Assembly (NCBI GenBank): GCA_937916085.1
Contig: CALGGO010000049.1
Span: 1-32,298, forward strand
Direction of reading: 5' to 3'
DNA: 32,298 bases
DNA from: an uncultured Prevotellaceae bacterium
GTDB taxonomy: Bacteria > Bacteroidota > Bacteroidia > Bacteroidales > Muribaculaceae
The translations under genes were made by a program, and so were the position numbers. The notes beneath the pieces were generated by a model. It was not told the DNA's origin and ran no database searches. It saw nothing but the letters and a program-made list of their open reading frames with translations. Positions 21,291-30,479 of this stretch are shown here, one piece after another (the stretch's first letter is position 1; every line of letters begins with the position of its first letter).

Positions 21291-23252
21291 ATGGATAAAC
21301 TGAAAATGCATACTATAGACGGGGTTGAGGGCAATGTGGAAAGCATTGCCGCACTCTTTCCCAACTGCGTCACTGAGCGCAAGGGTGAGAACGGCGAGGT
21401 GGAACGCGCTATCGACTTCGACCTGTTGCGGCAGGAGCTGAGCCGCGACATCATAGACACCGGTGAGGAACGCTATCAGTTCACTTGGCCAGGCAAACGT
21501 GAGGCTATTCGCCTCGCCAATGCGCCCACTAACTGTACGCTGCGCCCAGTGCGTGAAGACAGCGTTGACTTTGACAATACGCAAAATATCTATATCGAGG
21601 GCGACAACCTCGAAGTCTTAAAGCTTTTGCGTGAGACCTATCTCGGCAAGGTCAAGATGATTTACATCGACCCTCCCTATAACACCGGCAACGACTTTGT
21701 TTATGAGGACGACTTTTCCCAGAGTTATGAAGACTTCAAGGGCAAGAGCGGTATGTTCGACGAGGATGGCAATATGCTCCTAAACAACTACGAGCGTAAC
21801 AATGAAAGTAACGGTCGCTTCCATACCGACTGGCTCAACCTCATGTACCCTCGCCTTAAAGTCGCTCGTGACCTACTTGCAGAGGACGGTGTAATATTCA
21901 TCTCGATTGACGACAACGAGGTAGAGAATTTAGTGAAAATGGGGTGTGAAGTCTTCGGTGAATCTAATTTCATCGGTCCTATTGTCATAAAGAGTAATCC
22001 TCGTGGTTCAATGTCGACGGCTGAAATTGCTAACGTACATGAATATGTTGTAGTATTTGCAAAAAACAGAATGGCTTGCACGATAATAGGCGACAAGTTA
22101 TCTGAAGAAATGGAATCAGAGTATCAATATACAGATGAAATTGGAAAATACCGCTTACTCGGTTTGAGAATGCGTGGTGGATTTTGGAGAAGAACAGACC
22201 GCCCAAAATTGTTTTTCCCAATTTTTGTCAACCCCACCAATAAGAAAATCTCTCTCGATGAAGAACCGGGATTTACACAAAAAGTATATCCAATTCAACC
22301 ATCAACCGGCATAGAAGGAACGTGGAGGTGGAGTTATGAAAAGATACTGAATGACAAGAATTTTTTGGTTGCAAAATCCGTCACAAGAAATGGTGAAGTT
22401 ATATGGGATATTTACCAAAAAGATTATCTTGAAAGAGACGGCGGCAGAAGGACAAAAACCAAATCAATCTGGGACGGCTCTGAAGTAAACTACCAAAATG
22501 GCACAGAAGAAATTAAAAATCTACTGGGCAACAGTTCATATTTTGATTATTCAAAACCTTTTGCCCTCATTTCTCATTTGATAGATTTATTGCCAAAAGG
22601 TCAAGATGACATTGTTCTTGATTTCTTCAGCGGCAGTGCAACTACGGCTCACGCCGTGATGCAGCTGAATGCCGAAGACGGCGGCAATCGCAAGTTTATT
22701 ATGGTGCAGTTACCCGAAGTAACCGAAGAAAAAAGCGAAGCACGCAAGGCTGGCTATGCCAATATCTGCGAGATTGGCAAGGAACGCATCCGCCGGGCAG
22801 GAAAGAAAATCAAGGCAGAAAGTCCACTCACAACCCAAGACCTTGACATCGGTTTCCGTGTGCTGCGCCTCGACAGCAGCAACATGGAAGATGTGTTCTA
22901 CTTGCCCAAAGACACCGACCAAGCTAATTTGTTCAACACTGTTGACAACGTGAAAACTGACCGCAGCAGTGAAGACTTGCTTGTGCAGGTCATGCTTGAA
23001 CTAGGCATACCGCTATCAAGCAAAATAGAGAACGAATCCATCCACGGCAAAAATGTCTTCTCTGTTGAGCAAGATTACCTCATTGCTTGCTTCGATCAGG
23101 GCATCAACGAAGAAACAATCACGGCAATCGCCAAGCGCAAGCCACAATACTTCGTTATGCGCGACAACGGCATGGCAACCGACAATGTGGCCGACAACTT
23201 CGACCAAATCTTCAAAGCATATTCACCAGATACAACCTGCAAAATACTGTAA
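21291..23252 (+). CDS. mod: Type III restriction-modification methyltransferase (Mod), 653 aa
   Basis: This is an N6-adenine DNA methyltransferase of beta class order: catalytic DPPY at residues 127-130 (MIYIDPPYNTGNDF), then a central target-recognition region, then the SAM-binding motif near residues 444-451 (DFFSGSATTAHAV). After that come FIMVQLPEVTEEKSEA and a C-terminal domain. Size and motif order fit type III Mod, which recognises the site for the whole complex. The central part (roughly 21960-22600) is noticeably more AT-rich than both flanks, suggesting a swapped recognition domain. Its stop overlaps the ATG of the next gene (TAATG). Confidence 0.92.
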   Translation: MDKLKMHTIDGVEGNVESIAALFPNCVTERKGENGEVERAIDFDLLRQELSRDIIDTGEERYQFTWPGKREAIRLANAPTNCTLRPVREDSVDFDNTQNIYIEGDNLEVLKLLRETYLGKVKMIYIDPPYNTGNDFVYEDDFSQSYEDFKGKSGMFDEDGNMLLNNYERNNESNGRFHTDWLNLMYPRLKVARDLLAEDGVIFISIDDNEVENLVKMGCEVFGESNFIGPIVIKSNPRGSMSTAEIANVHEYVVVFAKNRMACTIIGDKLSEEMESEYQYTDEIGKYRLLGLRMRGGFWRRTDRPKLFFPIFVNPTNKKISLDEEPGFTQKVYPIQPSTGIEGTWRWSYEKILNDKNFLVAKSVTRNGEVIWDIYQKDYLERDGGRRTKTKSIWDGSEVNYQNGTEEIKNLLGNSSYFDYSKPFALISHLIDLLPKGQDDIVLDFFSGSATTAHAVMQLNAEDGGNRKFIMVQLPEVTEEKSEARKAGYANICEIGKERIRRAGKKIKAESPLTTQDLDIGFRVLRLDSSNMEDVFYLPKDTDQANLFNTVDNVKTDRSSEDLLVQVMLELGIPLSSKIENESIHGKNVFSVEQDYLIACFDQGINEETITAIAKRKPQYFVMRDNGMATDNVADNFDQIFKAYSPDTTCKIL

Positions 23253-24130
23253 TGAGCAATCATTTGACTTTTTCCACAGACAAAATAGATGTTTGTATAA
23301 ACAACTATGAGGTATACACCTTTAATTACAAAGGGTGGAATATCTCTGATAATTATATTCACAACGAAAAAGATCCAACTAGGTCGCATTATGAAATAAT
23401 ATTAACTTCACATAATATTGTTGATGAGGAAGATTTATATCATTCAAGAAATATTGGACAGGGGATTATTGAATTAATTACGCATTTAATTCCTATCTGT
23501 GGATTGCCATCATTAAAAGCTCCTAAGTATAAAGATTTCTCTGACGATATTTCAATTTTTGATTTTAAGTCCTCACCTCAAGGATGGAGAAGTAATTATT
23601 ACGACATCTTACAGCAGATTAAAACAGATGGTGGAACGAAGTTATTTGTTAATATTGATTTTCTTGGTATTTGTAGATGTTCAATAACTGAAAAATCTCC
23701 GTTAAAAGAGATTTGTTATTTGATAGAAAAGTTTGCCAGTGTTAATGAAGAAGTGAAGTATTTGATTTTTTTACTCAACTCTATATTGAATTCTTCAGAT
23801 ATCAATATGTTTATGCTTATTGGAAAGGCCTTAGAAATAATAGATGCGATGTATCCATATAAAAGAAATCATGGAAAGAAAGATAAACGTATTGAAGTTT
23901 ATTTTCCTGAATTATCTGATATATTCCATTCAATTTCTATTAAAGATTTAATCAAACTTTCTAATAATCGTAAGGAGATTAGACATTACATAAAAAATAA
24001 AGATATGATTATGTCACATGAATCCTTAAGCAAGGAAGAAAGAATAAGTTTTTTTAATTGTTCTACCTCTTTGATATTGAATGTAATAAGAGATAAGTAT
24101 GGGTTACCACATATAAATTGTTATAAGTAA
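23252..24130 (+). CDS. Unrecognised 292-aa protein between mod and res
   Basis: The ATG at 23252 overlaps the mod stop and the stop at 24130 overlaps the res start, both as TAATG, so the three genes are translationally coupled. I chose this start (MSNHLTFSTDKI) over upstream in-frame codons because those overlap mod extensively. No domain is recognised. The protein is rich in Ile, Asn, Lys and Asp, strongly AT-rich at DNA level, without signal peptide or membrane helix. Its AT-rich composition contrasts with mod and res, pointing to insertion into an existing operon. Possible roles are control of Res activity or an additional defence effector (inference). Confidence 0.8.
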   Translation: MSNHLTFSTDKIDVCINNYEVYTFNYKGWNISDNYIHNEKDPTRSHYEIILTSHNIVDEEDLYHSRNIGQGIIELITHLIPICGLPSLKAPKYKDFSDDISIFDFKSSPQGWRSNYYDILQQIKTDGGTKLFVNIDFLGICRCSITEKSPLKEICYLIEKFASVNEEVKYLIFLLNSILNSSDINMFMLIGKALEIIDAMYPYKRNHGKKDKRIEVYFPELSDIFHSISIKDLIKLSNNRKEIRHYIKNKDMIMSHESLSKEERISFFNCSTSLILNVIRDKYGLPHINCYK

Positions 24131-27100
24131 TGAAATTCAAATTCAAGATACAGCAATATCAGACTGATGCAGTAGATAGTACTGTTGAAGTTTTTGCAGG
24201 TCAACCCAGTCACGACAATACGGTTTATCTTCATGACTTGGGAAAGCGCCAAGCCACAATTATATATGACGGCGAAGACACTGGCTATCGCAACAGCGAG
24301 GTGGAGTTGTCTCGCTCACAAATGTTGAGTAACTTGAGGTCTCTTCAAGTGCTTGGCGACATCAAGCAGAGCGACAGTCTCATTGTTGATGATGGTTTGG
24401 GGTACGTGGGGCTAGACATAGAAATGGAAACTGGTACTGGCAAGACATACGTCTATATCAAGACGATGTTTGAACTCAATAAGCGTTATGGCTGGAGCAA
24501 GTTTATCGTCGTGGTGCCAAGCATTGCCATTCGTGAAGGCGTTGCAAAAAGTTTTGCCATGCTCGAAGACCATTTTATGGAGCAATATGGAAAAAAAGCC
24601 CGCTATTTCATTTATAACAGTGGTAACTTGCAACTGCTTGATTCTTATTCACAAGATGCTGGGTTAAATGTAATGATAATCAACACGCAAGCCTTTGCCT
24701 CATCGCTCAAAGAAGGCGGACGAAGCAAAGAAAGTAAAATCATTTATTCAAAGCGTGATGAGTTTGCCAGCCGTCGCCCCATTGATGTTATAGCAGCCAA
24801 CCGACCTATCATCATCATGGACGAGCCACAAAAGATGGAGGGCGTTGCCACGCAAGCCGCGCTGCGTCGCTTCAACCCACTATTTGTACTTTATTATAGT
24901 GCCACTCATAAGACCAAGCACAACACAGTGTATGCTCTTGACGCACTTGACGCCTACAAGCAGCGGCTTGTGAAACGTATAAAGGTAAAAGGCTTCGAAG
25001 TGAAGAACCTTAAAGGCACGGGACATTACCTTTATCTCGATAAATTCCTCTTGTCAAAGAACAAACCGCCCATTGCCGTAATTGAGATAGAAGTAAAACG
25101 TGCTACTGGTGAAATACGCCGTGAACTTCGCCGCTTCAATAAGGGCGATGACGTGCAGGTTGAATCTGGGCTTAACCAGTACGACGGTTTTGTGGTCAGC
25201 GAGATTGATCCGATTCGCGGCACGGTCACATTCCTTAATGGCGAAACTATTGAACGTGGGCAAGTTGTGGGAGACAGCAACCGCCAAGCCTTGCAGCGTG
25301 TTCAGATACGTGAGACGATAGCTTCTCACTTCGAGAAAGAACGCACATTGTTTGCACGTGGCATCAAGTGCTTGTCGTTGTTCTTTATTGACGAGGTTGC
25401 ACACTACAAGAGTTACGATGAAGATGGCAACGTGGTCAAGGGCGAGTTCTGGAAAGTCTTTGAGGAAGAATATAACCTATTCCTTAATGAAAACTTGTCA
25501 CTGTTTGACGACGATTATCAAAAATACTTGCGCCGTTTCAAGGCAAGCGAGGTACACAATGGCTATTTTTCGATTGACAAGAAAAAGAAATCAAAGACTT
25601 TTGGTCAAGAAGTAAATAGTGATAATGGTGATTCAGAAGCCAACAAACCAGCCTATGATTTGATTCTTAAAGATAAGGAACGTTTGCTTAGTTTCGAAGA
25701 ACCAACTCGCTTCATTTTCTCACACTCCGCCCTGCGAGAGGGCTGGGACAATCCTAATGTATTCCAGATTTGTACCTTGCGCCATGCTGCCAGTGAGACG
25801 GCACGCCGTCAGGAAGTGGGTCGTGGTTTGCGCTTATGCGTAAATCAGCAGGGCATTCGTATGGATGCAGAGACATTGGGTGATGATGTTCACGATGTAA
25901 ACTGCCTGACAGTGATTGCCAATGAAAGTTATAGTGATTTCGTTGCTGGTCTGCAAGATGAGACTCGCAAGGCTTTGCGTGAACGTCCCAAGCACGTCAA
26001 TCTTGATCTATTCAAGGGTAAAACCATTGTCGTTGACGGTGAGAAGTTTGAGCTTGATGAGGTGCGCAGTGCAATGGCGGTAACGTATTTCACCATGCAT
26101 GGATACATCGATGCAGACGGTCTTCCTACTGATAAATACCGCGATGCTGTCAAGAATAACAACCTCGCTTCAATGGAGATGTTTATCAATATCGCTCCTA
26201 TCTCCAACGAGTTACACAAGATGGTGCAGAGTATATATGACGAGAGCATTATTCTCGACAGTTATATTGAGAATGGAATGGAAACTCCAGCCATCAACAA
26301 GGTTAATGACAATTTCAGTCGCAAGGAATTTAAGGAACTTTGGGAGCAAATCAACCATCAGTATGTCTATACCGTTCATTACAACAGTGATGAACTGATA
26401 GAAAAAGCCGTTGCTGCTATTGATGCCAACTTACATGTGACTGAGTTGAAATATATACTCGTTGAGGGTGGGCAAACTGCTGTTGACGAGTTTGGCAATG
26501 CGACATCAAAAACAAAGAGACTCACTGATATTTCAACATCGACAGTTCCTTACGACCTTTTAGGTGAAGTCGCTCGTGGAACTACGTTAACCCGGAAGAC
26601 TGTAGCTCGCATTTTACAAGGCATATCACCTGCTAAATTTGCGATGTTCCAAAATAACCCTGAGGAGTTCATTCGCAATGTTACAAAGCTCATCAAAGAG
26701 CAGAAAGCGACTATGATTGTTGAGCATATTGGCTACAATATGATTGACCGCATATACGACAGCGACATTTTCATGCAAGAGAAGCCCACGCAACCATTAA
26801 GCAAAGCGTATGCCGCTCGCAAACATATTCTCGACTATGTGTTCACCGATGGCAATACCGAACGTGACTTTGCCGAAGCACTTGACCAAGCAAATGAAGT
26901 TGCTGTTTATGCAAAATTGCCACGTTCGTTCAAAATTCCCACTCCAGTAGGTAGCTATGCTCCTGACTGGGCAATTGCATTCAACAAAGGCAGCGTGCGA
27001 CACATCTTCTTCATTGCCGAGACTAAAGGCTCAATGGACGATATGGAACTTCGTGGCATAGAGAAAGCCAAAATAGACTGCGCCAAGAAACTCTTCAACG

Positions 27101-27177
27101 AGATTTCTACAGCAAACGTCAAGTATTGGCGCGTCACCACTTACCAAGACTTAATGGAGATAATGCCTACACTATAA
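24130..27177 (+). CDS. res: Type III restriction enzyme Res (helicase-endonuclease), 1015 aa
   Basis: An SF2 helicase core has Walker A at residues 102-106 (METGTGKTYVYI), a DEPQ box at 231-234 (IIIMDEPQKM) and the arginine-finger region ETARRQEVGRGLRL. The C-terminal PD-(D/E)xK nuclease has Asp946 (APDWAIAF) and Glu964-Thr-Lys966 (IAETKGS). This is the standard Res layout and length. With Mod it would cut DNA after ATP-dependent translocation between two unmethylated sites. The gene is coupled to the preceding 292-aa gene. A bare 289-bp gap follows, holding the tcdA-start fragment. Confidence 0.93.
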   Translation: MKFKFKIQQYQTDAVDSTVEVFAGQPSHDNTVYLHDLGKRQATIIYDGEDTGYRNSEVELSRSQMLSNLRSLQVLGDIKQSDSLIVDDGLGYVGLDIEMETGTGKTYVYIKTMFELNKRYGWSKFIVVVPSIAIREGVAKSFAMLEDHFMEQYGKKARYFIYNSGNLQLLDSYSQDAGLNVMIINTQAFASSLKEGGRSKESKIIYSKRDEFASRRPIDVIAANRPIIIMDEPQKMEGVATQAALRRFNPLFVLYYSATHKTKHNTVYALDALDAYKQRLVKRIKVKGFEVKNLKGTGHYLYLDKFLLSKNKPPIAVIEIEVKRATGEIRRELRRFNKGDDVQVESGLNQYDGFVVSEIDPIRGTVTFLNGETIERGQVVGDSNRQALQRVQIRETIASHFEKERTLFARGIKCLSLFFIDEVAHYKSYDEDGNVVKGEFWKVFEEEYNLFLNENLSLFDDDYQKYLRRFKASEVHNGYFSIDKKKKSKTFGQEVNSDNGDSEANKPAYDLILKDKERLLSFEEPTRFIFSHSALREGWDNPNVFQICTLRHAASETARRQEVGRGLRLCVNQQGIRMDAETLGDDVHDVNCLTVIANESYSDFVAGLQDETRKALRERPKHVNLDLFKGKTIVVDGEKFELDEVRSAMAVTYFTMHGYIDADGLPTDKYRDAVKNNNLASMEMFINIAPISNELHKMVQSIYDESIILDSYIENGMETPAINKVNDNFSRKEFKELWEQINHQYVYTVHYNSDELIEKAVAAIDANLHVTELKYILVEGGQTAVDEFGNATSKTKRLTDISTSTVPYDLLGEVARGTTLTRKTVARILQGISPAKFAMFQNNPEEFIRNVTKLIKEQKATMIVEHIGYNMIDRIYDSDIFMQEKPTQPLSKAYAARKHILDYVFTDGNTERDFAEALDQANEVAVYAKLPRSFKIPTPVGSYAPDWAIAFNKGSVRHIFFIAETKGSMDDMELRGIEKAKIDCAKKLFNEISTANVKYWRVTTYQDLMEIMPTL

Positions 27178-27207
27178 AAAATTTTGTCAGATAAAGAAAC
27201 ATGCTTA

Positions 27208-27258
27208 TTTGCACAATGAATGACGATTTTTTATCTAGGACGCGGATGTTGCTGGGCG
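27208..27258 (+). pseudogene. Truncated copy of the tcdA 5' end
   Basis: ATG at 27216 and the next 40 bases match tcdA at 30480-30522 with a single T/C difference, and the preceding TTTGCAC is also shared. Identity ends after GCTGGGCG. The open frame then runs about 30 unrelated codons to a stop near 27348. It is a leftover fragment, not a functional gene. The remaining 27259-27466 stretch shows no other feature. Confidence 0.85.
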
Positions 27259-27466
27259 ATGTTTTCTTTCACATTCAAATATGGGTTTGCTTGAATTATC
27301 AGAATCTAGTCAAACTGTTTTGGTGGAAAAAGCCACAACATAATATATAGAGACATATTACAGTGGATGCAAATAAAAAGAATTCAATATATCAACAAGC
27401 ATTCAAATAGTTCAGAATGCAACATGTGAACTTACCATTTGTTAATAGAAAAAACAGGAACTAAAT

Positions 27467-28513
27467 ATGACAAAAGAGAGCAAAGATTTATTATTGAGGT
27501 TGCTCCTGCAACATAAGGAACTGGGTATATCGGAGCAAATAGACTACGACAAGTTCTATCTATACTCCATAATTACTCACTCCACAGCCATTGAGGGTAG
27601 TACCGTTACGGAGGTGGAAGCTCAACTGTTGTTTGATGAGGGCATCACCAGCAACAAGCGCACGATTATAGAGCAGCAGATGAATCTCGACCTGAAGGTG
27701 GCGTATGACTATGGTCGTGAGTGGATTAGAAAACATGAACCTATCACTGTGGAGTGGCTTATCCTACTTGCTTCGAAGGTGATGGCTCGTACTGGTAGTG
27801 AATATCATTCAATTGGTGGTGACTTCTCGGCCGCTAAGGGCGAGTTGCGCAAGTTGAACGTTACGGCTGGCATGGGCGGAAAGTCATATATGTCGTATCA
27901 GAAGGTTCCATCGCGATTGACAGAATTCTGCGAGGAATTAAACCGACGACGTAAGGCTATTGATTATGCTGACATAGCTTCTATTTATGAACTAAGCTTC
28001 TGGGCGCACTATGAACTGGTGACGATTCACCCTTGGGCAGACGGGAACGGCCGTACCTGCCGACTATTGATGAACCTGTTGCAGTGGGAGTTTGGAGTCT
28101 TGCCGACGAAAGTGCTCAAGGAAGACAAGACTGAATACATACAGTCACTTATAGACACACGTGAGAGTGAGGACATCGGTATTTTCGTTGAGTGTATGAC
28201 CAAGTTGCATTGCCGGCATCTGCAATCAGATATCGACCAATATATGAAGCTAATTGCTGAGGAAGTGGTCGATAAACAGGCATTAAGGCAGAAAATGGTC
28301 GATAAGTGGTCAATTAAGCCCTCTTTGGCAGAGAAAATGGTCGATATTTTGGATTTTGTGGTCGATAAAGAACAAATCACGACGGAAAATATTGTCACTC
28401 ACTTTGGTTTCAATCCCACTACAGCCAAGCGCTATCTGCGCCAACTGACTGAGTTCGGCTATCTGGAAGCACAGGGTGGCAATAAGAACAGGACTTACAA
28501 AAAGAAGATCTAA
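27467..28513 (+). CDS. Fic family protein with C-terminal winged helix, 348 aa
   Basis: The Fic AMP-transfer motif is intact at residues 188-196 (IHPWADGNGRTCR), with catalytic His188. An N-terminal inhibitory helix motif S39-TAI-E43-G44 (class II Fic) would keep it off. The C-terminal region contains four VD(K/I) blocks (VVDKQ, MVDKW, MVDI, VVDKE) and a winged helix (TTENIVTHFGFNPTTAKRYLRQLTEFGYLE). It should transfer AMP or another nucleotide to a target protein, possibly itself, and may bind DNA. It lies in the segment between the tcdA-start fragment and tcdA, followed by the AlbA_2-type gene. Confidence 0.9.
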   Translation: MTKESKDLLLRLLLQHKELGISEQIDYDKFYLYSIITHSTAIEGSTVTEVEAQLLFDEGITSNKRTIIEQQMNLDLKVAYDYGREWIRKHEPITVEWLILLASKVMARTGSEYHSIGGDFSAAKGELRKLNVTAGMGGKSYMSYQKVPSRLTEFCEELNRRRKAIDYADIASIYELSFWAHYELVTIHPWADGNGRTCRLLMNLLQWEFGVLPTKVLKEDKTEYIQSLIDTRESEDIGIFVECMTKLHCRHLQSDIDQYMKLIAEEVVDKQALRQKMVDKWSIKPSLAEKMVDILDFVVDKEQITTENIVTHFGFNPTTAKRYLRQLTEFGYLEAQGGNKNRTYKKKI

Positions 28514-28597
28514 CCCAAATCGGTCATTCGGCGAAAAAAGGTTGTTGCTTTGTCTTTTTGGCAGCATTTCTGAACGGAGTAATCGAAAAAATCTATG

Positions 28598-28605
28598 TAT
28601 CTTTG
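28598..28605 (+). promoter_or_regulatory. -7 element of the AlbA_2-type gene
   Basis: TATCTTTG fits TAnnTTTG and lies 49 bases before the ATG at 28655. No TTTG is found at the usual 19-nt spacing, so the promoter may be weak or activated. Confidence 0.5.
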
Positions 28606-28654
28606 CGACATCCAAGACTCAAACCCCAAATCCTGTTAAAAATACAATTAGGAA

Positions 28655-30418
28655 ATGAATAAAACGAATATAGATGAACTTTTAGACTATGGCGAACGTG
28701 TCAGTTTGGAATGCAAGAGATCAGAAAACCACGTTCCTAAGTCCGTTTGGGAAACATATTCGGCATTTGCCAATACAAACGGAGGTTATATAATACTGGG
28801 TGTAGAAGAAGACCTGACTGCTGAACGTGTAGAGGATCGCTTCCATATACAAGGGATTAATAATGCCGAACAGCAACTGAAAGATTTTTGGAGCACCATC
28901 AATAGCGATAAAGTCAGTTCCTGTTTGTTGAAAGATGAAGACGTAGAACTGGTTGAGTATGATGACGCGATTACTCTTATGGTAATTCATGTACCACAAG
29001 CAATTTACCGTGACAAGCCTGTATATATTAATGGGAATGTATATAAGGGAACCTTCAAACGCAATCACGAAGGTGACTATCATTGTGACGAAAGCATAGT
29101 GAAAGCAATGATTCGTGATGCCAACGAAGATGGTAATGACGGAAATCTCATTGATTATTATACTATGGAAGACATAGATATACCCACATTAAGAAGCTAC
29201 AGAAACGAATTCGAAAACCGAAACATCGGTCATGCCTACAATCAATTGGATAACACTGAATTTCTGAAACAATTTGGGGCATATACCATAGATCGAACTA
29301 ACGGAAAAGAGGGACTGACCCTAGCCGGACTGCTTATGTTTGGAAAAGGCTTGTCGGTGAGAGAACGTTTTTCTAACTTTCGAATGGACTATATCGATTT
29401 TACCAACTTGCAAGGGGATATGCGCTATAGCGATCGCCTGACATACGATGGTACGTGGGAAAATAACTTGTATAATTTCTTCCGTAAGGTATTAGCAAAG
29501 TTGACGAGTGATTTGAAGCGTCCATTCCGTTTAGAAGGAGTGCAAAGAAATGATGATACCCCAGCGCACAAGGCTATTCGTGAGGCTTTGACCAATAGCA
29601 TCATTCATGCAGATTTCTTTTTGTCGGGCAGTATTCTAAGAATTGAAAAACATGACGGATGTTTTTGCTTCAGAAACCCTGGAACGTTAAAACTGCCTAT
29701 TGCCCAAATCTATGAAGGCGGAAGTTCTAAAGCCCGAAATCCTCGAATCCAAAACATGCTACGCATGATTGGATATGGAGAGAATTTGGGGTCAGGCTTC
29801 CCCACAATTCTTGACTCTTGCAAACGGGAGAAATGGAGAAAACCCGATTTGGATGATATAATCGAACTCAAAGAAGTGAGGTTTAAATTGTGGACAATTT
29901 CTATGTATCCTAAAGAGGTTGATGCCTTTCTTCACAACTTTTTGGGCAAAGGTTTCAATAATTTGTCAAGCGATGCCTTGGCGGCATTATCAGTTGCATT
30001 TGTTGAAAAAGAAGTGTCAAATCAGAGAATGCAGACTCTATTGGAGAAGAACTCATTGGAAGTAGCAAAGGTCCTGAAACAATTAACGGATATAGAGTTA
30101 CTAACAGCGAATAGCAAAGGGCGTTGGACAACATATAAGATTAATTATGAGTATAAGCACAATGGGTTGTCTAATGGGTTGTCTAATGGGTTGTCTAATG
30201 GGTTGTCTAATGGGTTGTCTAAGTCGGAATCCACAACTTTATCGGTATTGAAATTAATACAAGAGAACTCATATATCACAAGAAAAGAACTATCATCTAA
30301 ACTGGGAATCTCTATAACGGCAATCCAAAAACATATAAACAAGCTAAAATTTAACAACCAAATTAAACGAGAGGGACCTGCCACTAAAGGTGGACATTGG
30401 GTGATATTATCAGATTAG
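28655..30418 (+). CDS. AlbA_2/ATPase-type putative transcriptional regulator, 587 aa
   Basis: N-terminal AlbA_2 domain (ERVSLECKRSENHVPKSVWETYSAFANTNGG split around residues 15-45, then YIILGVEED). A central GHKL-type ATPase remnant follows (KAIREALTNSIIHADF, CFRNPGTLKLPIAQIYEGGSS, GYGENLGSGFPTI). A helical region and a linker of five NGLS tetrapeptides (about residues 503-522) lead to a C-terminal winged helix (ITRKELSSKLGISITAIQKHINKL ... GPATKGGHWVIL). The C-terminal end resembles that of the 493-aa protein at 14346-15827. The two are distant homologues with independently built repeat linkers. Function is likely DNA-bound regulation, by family resemblance only. Confidence 0.85.
   Translation: MNKTNIDELLDYGERVSLECKRSENHVPKSVWETYSAFANTNGGYIILGVEEDLTAERVEDRFHIQGINNAEQQLKDFWSTINSDKVSSCLLKDEDVELVEYDDAITLMVIHVPQAIYRDKPVYINGNVYKGTFKRNHEGDYHCDESIVKAMIRDANEDGNDGNLIDYYTMEDIDIPTLRSYRNEFENRNIGHAYNQLDNTEFLKQFGAYTIDRTNGKEGLTLAGLLMFGKGLSVRERFSNFRMDYIDFTNLQGDMRYSDRLTYDGTWENNLYNFFRKVLAKLTSDLKRPFRLEGVQRNDDTPAHKAIREALTNSIIHADFFLSGSILRIEKHDGCFCFRNPGTLKLPIAQIYEGGSSKARNPRIQNMLRMIGYGENLGSGFPTILDSCKREKWRKPDLDDIIELKEVRFKLWTISMYPKEVDAFLHNFLGKGFNNLSSDALAALSVAFVEKEVSNQRMQTLLEKNSLEVAKVLKQLTDIELLTANSKGRWTTYKINYEYKHNGLSNGLSNGLSNGLSNGLSKSESTTLSVLKLIQENSYITRKELSSKLGISITAIQKHINKLKFNNQIKREGPATKGGHWVILSD
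30161..30220 (+). repeat. 12-bp perfect in-frame tandem repeat (NGLS)
   Basis: Five perfect copies of AATGGGTTGTCT encode NGLS five times in the linker before the winged helix. Perfect identity at synonymous sites suggests recent slippage, so copy number may vary between strains. Confidence 0.95.
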
Positions 30419-30467
30419 TATTTGCAATAAAAATTTGTTGAGCACTTATAACTAAGTAAAATCCTCT

Positions 30468-30475
30468 TACCTTTG
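30468..30475 (+). promoter_or_regulatory. -7 promoter element directly before tcdA
   Basis: TACCTTTG fits TAnnTTTG and ends 4 bases before the tcdA ATG, so the transcript may start at or near the A of the start codon (leaderless). Confidence 0.5.
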
Positions 30476-30479
30476 CACT

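Noticed and set aside
27216..27350. A 44-codon gene starting at the duplicated tcdA ATG
   Set aside because: Only the first 14 codons derive from tcdA and the rest is unrelated readthrough, so a remnant is more likely than a gene.
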